Shown here: in pieces, positions 50,035 through 61,600 of the stretch
Layout of the letters: each line of letters begins with the position of its first letter
Position numbering within the stretch: position 1 is the stretch's first letter
Notes under the pieces: generated by a model
Seen by the model: the letters and a program-made list of their open reading frames with translations, nothing else
Told to the model about the DNA's origin: nothing
Databases searched by the model: none
Source of the DNA: Anadara kagoshimensis
Taxonomy: Eukaryota > Mollusca > Bivalvia > Arcoida > Arcidae
Assembly (NCBI GenBank): GCA_021292105.1
Contig: CM037866.1
Span: 2,155,256 to 2,219,255 of the forward strand
Length of the DNA stretch: 64,000 bases
Direction of reading: 5' to 3'
Position numbers and translations under genes: made by a program

Positions 50035-53000
50035 ACTGTATACCAAAACGGTAATTAGTTTTTCACATGAATTTTACTATGATCCTTAATATATTATTAA
50101 GATATTGTGTTCATTTTGTAAATTATCCCAATTCTGATACCGACTTATGTAGTTTGAGCAGGATAACTACTACGTCAAACTAGGACTCGATACCAAGGAT
50201 TGTACATACACACTGTTATATAATACCAAGGATTGTACATACACACTGCGTAAATAATATGTATATATAAAGTCTGTACCTCCACAGTGTTTCTCATCAG
50301 TCTCGTCAGTACAATCCGCCGAGTTGTCACAGACCCAACTTTCTGGTATACACTTGGGGTCATGGTCTATATCACAGGAGAATGTACCTACAGCACATGA
50401 TGGTGGGGTAGGACTTGATGTTCCTAGAAGTAGAAAAAATTTGTAACTATAAAACATATATACTCGGAAACAGCCAATAAAACTAAGAACATAACTTATG
50501 ACAAACAGGTCACAACAAAGAAGAACATAAATTTGCATGGGAGTAAATGTTCAGTGCTATTACTGAAGGGTCCTAAACAATCACACTTATTTTACAAATA
50601 GTTATCCGCAAATAAATACATACATTTAAAATTCAACAAATTTAGTAATTAGGTCAGTAGGTACTTTTTTGTGATTTGCACTTATATCAAAAGGGCCATA
50701 ACTCCCAAGAAAATCAGCAAACCAACTTGGGTTAATGAAAAGATATGTCTATAATGAAACTACTCACTACAGTGACATTCATCACTATTATCTCTAGTTA
50801 TCTTATGTTCAAAAGGGCCATAACTTCCTGGAAAATCAGTAGGGTTATTAATATATTTATAACTACTCACTACAGTGATATTCGTCACTATAATCGCCAC
50901 AGTTATCTTATGTTCAAAGGGCCATAACTCCTTGGAAAATCAGTAGGGTTAATGATATATCTATAACTACTCACTACAATTATATTCGTCACTATAATCG
51001 CCACAGTTATCTTATGTTCAAAGGGCCGTAACTCCCTGGAAAATCAGTAGGGTTAATGATATATCTATAACTACTCACTACAATTATATTCGTCACTATA
51101 ATCGCCACAGTTATCTTATGTTCAAAGGGCCATAACTCCTTGGAAAATCAGTAGGGTTAATGATATATCTATAACTACTCACTACAATTATATTCGTCAC
51201 TATAATCGCCACAGTTATCTTATGTTCAAAGGGCCATAACTCCTTGGAAAATCAGTAGGGTTATTAATATATATAACTACTCACTACAATTATATTCGTC
51301 ACTATAATCGCCACAGTTATCTTATGTTCAAAGGGCCATAACTCCTTGGAAAATCAGTAGGGTTAATGATATATCTATAACTACTCACTACAATTATATT
51401 CGTCACTATAATCGCCACAGTTATCTTATGTTCAAAGGGCCGTAACTCCCAGGAAAATCAGTAGGGTTATTAATATATTTATAACTACTCACTACAGTGA
51501 TATTCGTCACTATAATCGCCACAGTTATCTTATGTTCAAAGGGCCGTAACTCCCAGGAAAATCAGTAGAGTTAATGATATATCTATAAATACTCACTACA
51601 ATTATATTCGTCACTATAATCGCCACAGTTACCTTATGTTCAAAGGGCCATAACTCCTTGGAAAATCAGTAGGGTTATTAATATATCTATAATTACTCAC
51701 TACAATTATATTCGTCACTATAATCGCCACAGTTATCTTATGTTCAAAGGGCCGTAACTCCCAGGAAAATCAGTAGGGTTATTAATATATTTATAACTAC
51801 TCACTACAGTGATATTCGTCACTATAATCGCCACAGTTATCTTATGTTCAAAGGGCCATAACTCCCAGGAAAATCAGTAGGGTTAATGATATATTTATAA
51901 ATACTCACTACAATGATATTCGTCACTATAATCGCCACAGTTATCTCTGCCATCACATCTAAGCCAGATACCAATACATCGTCCATTGTCACAGCGGAAC
52001 ATGTCAAAGATACACGGTCTGCTGGTCGTGTTGGGTTGAACAGAAGGTCTGGAAGTTACTAAATAATTAAAAATGAAAATAAAAACATGGTAAGAATCAA
52101 ACAAGAACAAAAAATCTGTGAGTTACTGCTCACTTAGTATACGCCCACTTTTAACAGCTCACTTAGTATATCCCCAGTTTAACAGCTCACTTAGCATATC
52201 CCCAGTTTAACAGCTCACTTAGTATATCCCCAGTTTAACAGCTCACTTAGCATATCCCCAGTTTAACAGCTCACTTAGTATATCCCCAGTTTAACAGCTC
52301 ACTTAGTATATCCCCAGTTTAACAGCTCACTTAGTATATCCCCAGTTTAACAGCTCACTTAGTATATCCCCAGTTTAACAGCTCACTTAGTATATCCCCA
52401 GTTTAACAGCTCACTTAGTATATCCCCAGTTTAACAGCTCACTTAGCATATCCCCACTTTGAACAGCTCACTTAGTATACGCCCACTTTTAACAGCTCAC
52501 TTAGTATATCCCCAGTTTAACAGCTCACTTAGCATATCCCCAGTTTAACAGCTCACTTAGTATATCCCCAGTTTAACAGCTCACTTAGTATATCCCCAGT
52601 TTAACAGCTCACTTAGCATATCCCCACTTTGAACAGCTCACTTAGTATACCCCCACTTTGAAGAGCTCAAAAATTCAAATATCACACGAACATTACACTG
52701 CACAGATATTTCTATGTTGACATACATATGTAGTATTCAATAAGATTTCAAACGCGAATTCAAATATTCACGAATAAGGCCAAGATGGTTTTGATGCAAA
52801 ATTTTATCCTCGCAAAAAATAAGTGATCTACAGTAGTTTGAGCATCATAGCAATACTCACAAGTAAAAGATCTACAAGAAAGTCATTTCTAGGCTCATAT
52901 ACATTTGTAAAATTTGCATAACATTCATGTATAACATGGCAAGAAAATTACTTCAGTAAAGTATATTTTGCACATAAATTTATTTTTATTTTCACTTTTA

Positions 53001-56000
53001 AAAACAAAATATCTTCACACTGAAGAACAGTATGTTACTGGAGCTGATTTTACTATACAACAGACGGATCACCGGGCATGCCCACAAAGTTCCTACAAAG
53101 GCCCAGCATGCTAAATTACACCAAAAAAAAAATGAAAACTCAGCCTGAATTGTGTGGTCGTGACGCTGCTTTGGTACCGTGATGGTGGCAAGTGTCAGAA
53201 CATTTAATGCATGGCCAGCGATACGTCAACTCTTCATATAGGCTTTATATTAGAATTACATGGCAAATATGGTCAGTACGCAGGGGTTCAAAATTATGCT
53301 TTGTAATGGAAGGTCCAGGGCCTTTTGTCTCTAACTTTGATAGGGTCCACATAAAGTTTTGAAAATCCAATATCACCACTGAAAGATCGATGTGCAATGT
53401 ATATAGAAAAAGTTGTACTGTAGATTACTTTGAATTGGCGAGCATCACATTTTGCGTACCAACCCCTTATTATCAATTAGCGATCACAATCCATGTAAAT
53501 ATTAAATATCATCATCGATAAGCAATTATCTCCCTTTCCTAAGACGTTTTGTCGTTATATAATTACATCTACCGTCATAAACAACTGCCGGCATGTTTTG
53601 CATTTTGGCTTTTTTAATTTCCCTTTTCTGGGAATTTCTGAGTGTTATATGAATTTGCGACCGAGAGTCCTCGCAAAATTACATGTCAAATAATCTCTTG
53701 GTGTAAAAAAGTATATTTACAGTATTATCCTGGTAAAAATGACAGGTCCATCAGACTTTTACAGTTAAAACATGAAAGATTCCTGTGTAAACTCAACAGG
53801 TCCTAGACCTTGGAACCAGGGAATTAAAAAAAAACCATGGTATGGAGTAGAAATCTGAAAAATAAATAACATACGTACCACAGTTAGCTTCATCACTGGA
53901 ATCTTCACAATCTGGGACACCATCACAATAAAAAAACCAATTTATACAGTTACCATTATGACACATAAACTCATCACCTTGACAGTTGTGTTTTCTGGGA
54001 GTGCTTGTTGTCATTGCTGCTGTCGTAGTAACTGAAAGAAAAAATCAATCAAAGTACTGATAATGACCTCTACTGAAATACAATCAATTGTACTCCAATT
54101 TGGCATGCTTAAGAGTGCTATACCTAAGACTTGAAAGTGGGTAGTGACTGTTCTTTTGCCAAGCACACGACATTAGGAAATGAAAGTCACTGTTCTTTTG
54201 GATGGGAACTTGAAATAAACAAGGTCCCTTGTCAGGGCAGAAATGGCACGATAAAGAAACCTGCTGTAAAATGCCATCAGATCAACATACAGGCAAAATG
54301 TATGCACCTATCTCATATAGCTGGCAACATCTTGATATAAGTAAAATATTCTTGAATGGGACTTTAAACACCATTACTCAACTCAACTTTTCCATATCTG
54401 CTCATGTGAGATACAGGTATCCCCAACAAACTATGATCATTGGAAGGCCCACACCTAAGATTTCTGAAAATTGAAAATTTCATGCCATGCAGATAATGTA
54501 CTTAAAACTTATATGTTCATCTAAATAAATTGTACAAGTGCTTCTACTTTTTCCCATTTGGGGCCCGACAGCCAAGGTTTATGCAAGCCAAATATTGCTA
54601 CATTTAACAGATTTTAAGTCTAGCTTTTTAACATAAGTCATTAATGAGCCTACACAATATATAATATATAGAGATTCCTCTAAAGTCATCCAGGACATTG
54701 CAATTTTAATAGTCAACTTTTTCAGTGAATTAACAAACATTTACACACTAGGATCTGTCAAAAGTGGGATTCAAATCTAGGGAACAAGAAGCACTGTGTA
54801 GGCCAATGCATTAGACCACATGGCCATCGGGGCCCATTACATCAACACATCAGGGCTCAAAATAAGGGCCAAGTTGGGCAATATCTTCGCCCTGTTCCAA
54901 AAAACTTCGCCCTAAACTGTCCCAAAAGGGAAGTTCTAGTCGCCCTTAATTTTGACAAGTTTATTTAACCCCTGAGGCGCATTACACACATACAAAGGTA
55001 AACACAGGTAACTCCGGATATCTACAGGTGTCTTAATCTGATAATTAGATTAACTTGAGATCATTCATACCTGCACATATACTTATATTTACCTGTACAA
55101 TTATGTTCATCACTGCCACTGCCTCCATCATGGCAGTCGTTCATTCCGTCACATACCCAGCTCTTTTCAATACAGTCACCATTCTTACATTTAAAACCAG
55201 AACAGTCTGTATTGTTACAATTGGCTTCATCGGACCTATCTCCACAATCAGGATTGCCATCACATCGCCGACTCATGGCCACCATTTAGGCTCTTGTGAT
55301 AAACAAAGGAACTCATCATCTCCACATGTCACTGAAATAAACAAGAGATTTCAATGAAAACAAGATTTCCGATCCGATATTTGTAAGTATTTATATCAAA
55401 TTCTAAAAGGTTTAACTTTCTTTTGAAATCAATGAACCGGAACAGGAAAACAATATGCACAACTACACCTCCTAATGATAATTTCTGTAAAGTTCCATAA
55501 ATATTTGGTTTATGGTATTGAAGACCTGGTGTAGACAAAAAGTGTGACATATGGACAGACAGACAGACAGAATGACCTACTACAGTACAAAAGTGTGACA
55601 TATGGACAGACAGACAGACAGAATGACCTACTACAGTACAAAAGTGTGACATATGGACAGACAGACAGACAGACAGAATGACCTACTACAATACAAAAGT
55701 GTGACATATGGACAGACAGACAGACAGACAGAATGACCTACTACAGTACAAAAGTGTGACATATGGACAGACAGACAGACAGAATGACCTACTACAGTAC
55801 AAAAGTGTGACATATGGACAGACAGACAGACAGAATGACCTACTACAGTACAAAAGTGTGACATATGGACAGACAGACAGACAGACAGAATGACCTACTA
55901 CAATACAAAAGTGTGACATATGGACAGACAGACAGACAGACAGAATGACCTACTACAGTACAAAAGTGTGACATATGGACAGACAGACAGACAGAATGAC

Positions 56001-58582
56001 CTACTACAGTACAAAAGTGTGACATATGGACAGACAGACAGACAGACGGAATGATTTACTACAGTATAGACCTGTTGAAAGTTTAATGTTACGCTAACAG
56101 TTTACTGCTAAATCAGAGACTTGTCTTGGTCCCTAGTAAGCTATACATGTATGTCGACAGTTGCCACTATCCATTTGCTGAAGCTTTTTAATTGTTAGCT
56201 ATTAACATATCTGCCCCGGTCGAATGTCGATTTCTTTTTGTAAGCTTACTGTTTAACTTTAACCGGCCAGTGCTGTATACTCTGTATTTGTGTATTCAGA
56301 ATTCTATTTTTCCCGACATTCTTGGCCAATTGAGGATATTTGTAAATTTGATAATTATTTTCTCTACATACAAAAATTAATACAATGATTAAAATTTTTC
56401 ATGTATTTTTCCTTGTCAGTATTTTTGTTTTTAAACACACATGGTCGGTCATTTATGAGAAAGAAAATTATAATGTAGCATACAAAAGACGAATACAAGT
56501 ACAATAACTCACCATTATAATTACAATGTAATTCATCAGTGCCGTCATGACAATCGTCGTCATAGTCACACTGCCACTTTTTCACAATACATCTGCCATT
56601 ACCACAACGGAACTCAAGATCTGTACAATTTCTATATCCTAAAACACAGGAAAAATAGAAAAATCTTAGATAAATCATTGAGTTATAGTTAGTTAATCAA
56701 AGCACTGATGGTGCTGATTGAACAGAGGAAAAACACAGGAAAAATAGAAAAATCTTAGATAAATCATTGAGTTATAGTTTGTTAATCAAAGCACTGATGG
56801 TGCTGATTGAACAGAGCATGACCTTCATGAGATCAAGTAGTCATGATGTTAATCCCCACATTGAACCAAATAATACTGTAAACATATCTATTTTCATGAT
56901 GTACTAATTTGCGCTTATTTCGCGGTCGTTTGTTTTGCCTGAAAATTAATACCAAGCGAAAATTATATTATGCTTATTGTCTTATAGTGCATATTTTAGA
57001 ATCGCAAAAATTTAACAACAAAAATATGTCTAAATTTTCTATACCCCGAAAATAATTACACGCGAAATTATATATGTTAATTTAACAGTAAATCAGCTGA
57101 ATGGTCTAGATTGTCCCTGTGAAGTCTCTGAACCCTTTGTAGTCCCTAAAACCTATGAAGTCCCTAAACCTTGTGACGTCCCTAAACCCTATAAAGTCCC
57201 CTAACACTTTGTTAAATTGTAGTCCCTGAGCCCTTTGAAGTCCCTAAACCCTATGAAGTCCCTAATCCCTATAAAGTCCCCAAATCCTTTGTAGTCGTCC
57301 CTAAACCCTATGAAGTCCCTAAACCCTATGAAGTCCCTAATCCCTATAAAGTCCCCAAACCCTTTGTAGTCCCTGAACCCTTTGAAGTCCCTAAACCTTG
57401 TGACGTCCCTAAACCCTATAAAGTCCCCAAATCCTTTGTAGTCCCTAACCCTATGAGGTCCCTAAACCTTGTGACGTCCCTGAACCCTTTGTAGTCCCAG
57501 AGCCCTTTGAAGTCCCTAAAACTTGTGACGTCCCTAAACTCTATAAAGTCCCCAAATCCTTTGTAGTCCCTAACCCTATGAAGTCCCTAAACTCTATGAA
57601 GTCCCTAAACCCTATAAAGTCCCGAAACCCTTTGTAGTCCCTGAACCCTTTGAAGTCCCTAAACCTTGTGACATCCCTAAACCCTATAAAGTCCCGAATC
57701 CTTTGTAGTCCCTAACCCTATGAAGTCCCTAACCCTATGAAGTCCCTAAACCCTATAAAGTCCCCGAACCCTTTGTAGTCCCTAAGCCTTTGAAGTCCCT
57801 AAACCTTGTGAAGTCCCTAAACCCTATAAAGTCCCCAAACCCTTTGCAGTCCCTAAACCCTATAAAGTCCCCAAATCCTTTGTAGTCCCTGAGCCCTTTG
57901 AAGTCCCTAAAACTTGTGACGTCCCTAAACTCTATAAAGTCCCCGAATCCTTTGTAGTCCCTAACCCTATGAAGTCCCTAAACCCTATGAAGTCCCTAAA
58001 CCCTATAAAGTCCCCAAACCCTTTGTAGTCCCTGAACCCTTTGAAGTCTCTAAACCTTGTGACATCCCTAAACCCTATAAAGTCCCGAATCCTTTGTAGT
58101 CCCTAACCCTATGAAGTCCCTAAACCCTATGAAGTCCCTAAACCCTATAAAGTCCCCAAACCCTTTGTAGTCCCTAAGCCTTTGAAGTCCCTAAACCTTG
58201 TGACGTCCCTAAACCCTATAAAGTCCCCGAACCCTTTGTAGTCCCTAAACCCTATGAAGTCCCTGAACTTTTGTAGTCCCTGAATCCTTTTTAGTCCCTG
58301 AATCCTTTTTAAGTCCTTAAGCCTTGTGAGGTACCTAAACCCTATGAAGTCCCTAAACCTTGTGAAGTCCCTGAACCCTTTGTAGTCCCTGAATCCTTTG
58401 AAGTCCCTAAGCCTTGTGAGGTCCCCGAACCCGGTGAAAAAACCTGAACTCTGTGAAGTCCCTGGAATTGTGATATAATCATGTTAATGTGTCTATAAAG
58501 CCATGTGAATGGGAAAATGAAGCTCCATAAAAAAAAATTAAATTCACTGGGCTTGTAATTACAATAAGAATAATATATATAT

Positions 58583-58647
<65 letters not shown>

Positions 58648-61600
58648 ACATACTACAATTTTTTTCATCAGAGCCATCCCCACAATCGTTATCATAATCA
58701 CATTTCCACCTGGATGGAATACATTTAGAACTATTTGAACAGGTGAACTGTTCACTTGAACATGTGGCATATTCTGAAAACAGAAAAGTGACAATCTTAG
58801 TGATCTGCCCTTGTAATTCCATGTGATAAAACTTGGACATAATTTCACTCAATAAAAGTTAAACCTAGTTATAATGTCACTCCATAAAGTAGAATCCAAT
58901 GTCACTTGATAACTTCACTTCATCATTTTTTATCACAGTTCAAGTGTATTATGAATTCCTTGATTATTGGTAGTTATTTAGTATAAAGCATCCACTGATG
59001 GATAAAATCAAATGTACCATGTATGACCACCTATTGGTTTTGATTCACACTCGGGATACATCCTTTCAGGAGAAAACTTTTCGGTACTCTTGCCAAAGGT
59101 GGATTTTTAGAAGCACTCCTGCTTCCTCCACTGTCTCTAGACCGGTATAACCTAGTTATAATGTCACTGGTTGATGGTTTTCTGTAGGCACTCTGTATTC
59201 CTCCACTGTCTCTAGACCGGTATAACCTAGTTATAATGTCATTGGTTGATGGTTTTCTGTAGGCACTCTGTATTCCTCCACCATCTCTGAACTGACCTCA
59301 CTGATTTAAGTGAAAGATTCCTGTCTGTGTGATTAAACACCATTTATAGGAATTCCTAAAGTGTATCACTTATATGGTTTTGTTTAAATTTATCAACTAA
59401 CTAAACAAATGAATCTGTGTTCAGGGTTCCAAAAATTAAGCTTGCAATTTTGCTAAATGCATTTTGAAAACTGTGACCTAGAAGTTGACCCTAGGTAATA
59501 AGTTTAGCAACTAGTCTGTTTTCATTAGTGTGAATATACAAACTTTGATTTAATATTGGAGTCCTTGGTATTGGCATTGGTCCACATAATCTCAACATAT
59601 TCTAAGTAACAGAATTATTGGAAACAGAAATTGAAATAACAAACTTGAAATGTATCATGTATTATGTTTAGTTTGAACATGTTTGATGGAATGGTAAACT
59701 TTTTTTTTAACTTTTTTTCACTGTTCCGACTGTAGGGAAAGTGAATAAAGGGAAATAAATAATTTTCACCAAGAAAATTATGTTCGCCGTATAAGTGTCA
59801 CTGTGAAAACAATGAATGTTTCTTCTTATACAGTACAAGAAATGTAAAATGTTTTATTAATGTTTCAAAAGGACATATAGGTACATGTACATTCCCTGAA
59901 CATTTATAAGGGCCACGGTGGCCTAATGGATAAGACATCACAACACACTCGCACTTCACATGCATACACAAACTTGTTCACAGATTAATCCATAGAGATT
60001 ATTAAAATAGTTCTGGTGGCGAATAGCTGAAAAATTGCTGATGTGACGTTAAGCAACATTAAACCAACCAACCTTAACATTTATTACAAGGCTTTATGAC
60101 TTACTACAGTCTTTTTCATCTGATCCGTCGGTACAGTCATCATCACGGTCACACAGCCATGTTGATGGTATACAGCGACCGTCTGATTCACATCGTATCT
60201 CATTTAAACCACAACCAGTACCTACAAAACATTAAAATATATGTTTTACCAGTGATTTTCTGGCCACTTAAATGGCTGGACACTCTGGTAAAAGAACCCA
60301 TTTCCAATATGGCTGGATATTCTGGTAAAAGAACCCATTTCCAATATGGCTGGATATTCTGGTAAAAGAACCTATTTCCAATACCAAAAAGTGAACATTT
60401 GTCTGGCCACTTAAATGGCTGCAGTGGATATTCTGGTAAAATGACCCATTTCCAATGCCAAAAAGTGCACATTTTCTCAAATTTTTTGAGTAAAAATTAC
60501 TAAATGAGGGGGAACACTCACCAAAAAGTGTCAATAACCCCATACTGTAGATAACTTATTTTTCGCGAGTAGAAAATTTTGCGTCACGGTCACGTTGGCT
60601 TTATTCGCGAATATTAAAATTCGCGTTTGGAATCTTATTGAATACAAGACATATTTGAACATAGAAATATCTGTGTGCTGGAAATATTTGTGTGATATTT
60701 TTATTCGCGAATGGGATGAGTCGCGAATTTACGTGAAAATAAGTCTCTCGCAAAATAAAAGCGATCTACAGTATTTCAGCAAAGCTTGTATATCCTCTTT
60801 ACAAACCACGTTTAGGCACACAGTCATGTGTATTCAATTAATTATTACAGATAAATTATTCTATTTTTTTCCAATGTTTACAAAATTCGGTAGACATAAA
60901 AACAAAACTTTTTGAAAAAAAATAGTTTTATGCTAAACACACTAAAGAAATTAACTAAAGGCTATCATATGTGGGGCACAGTTGAAGCATATTTAGGACA
61001 GCAGGGCTCTCTCTAATCTTTATGTGAATGGGGCCTGGGCTATTGCAATTGTGAGAAAAAGCATCAAAATGGTCAAAATCGTGAAAAAAGAAAACTCGAA
61101 ATATTACTGGTTTTAAAGATTAAAATTTCCTAAATTGTGAAAATTAGCAAAATCATCTGTGAAAAACCATAACATTCTGAAATATAAATGGAGCAAAATA
61201 TCAGCCACCAAAACAAACCAGCGAAAGCCCTGGACAGAGTGTTATTATTTTAGGGGCAGTGTCCTGAGGGTCCCTTCTCGATCGATGTCCGATACAATAC
61301 TTACTATTTCTGTTCTCACAGACTCCATTAATCATTGTCCCATTCAAACAAGTACACTTCTGGTTCCCATCGTTGCCATGTGACAAGTATCCCGATCTAT
61401 CATCACATCGACAGGTTCTGTTCTTCTGTGTCATGTCCTGTAACTGTGGGTGTGGCAGACAAAGCTGTGAACAGTGGCCGTTGTCATGGCTACAAGCTGA
61501 TATAGCTGTAAAATAATTAAAAAGATGCAATTCAAAATGTGTTTGCGTCTTAAGGGCTAAATGGCTCATTCAGATAAAATTTAATTTATTTTAAGCAGTT

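Noticed and set aside
55510-56025. Several overlapping open frames giving repeated Cys/Ser/His-rich peptides
   Set aside because: They are translations of the (GACA)n-containing tandem array; the unit length, not selection, keeps them open.
57110-58440. Interstitial telomere
   Set aside because: Units are 18 bases with TGAAGT interruptions, not pure TTAGGG/CCCTAA, so telomere origin is not supported.
58342-58848. A 168-codon open frame with a poly-Ser/Leu stretch
   Set aside because: It runs through the GA microsatellite and the 18-bp array and is out of frame with the LDLa-2 exon it overlaps.
59905-59945. tRNA-Arg gene
   Set aside because: Only the 5' half resembles tRNA; the anticodon and T arms are absent and a SINE tail follows.
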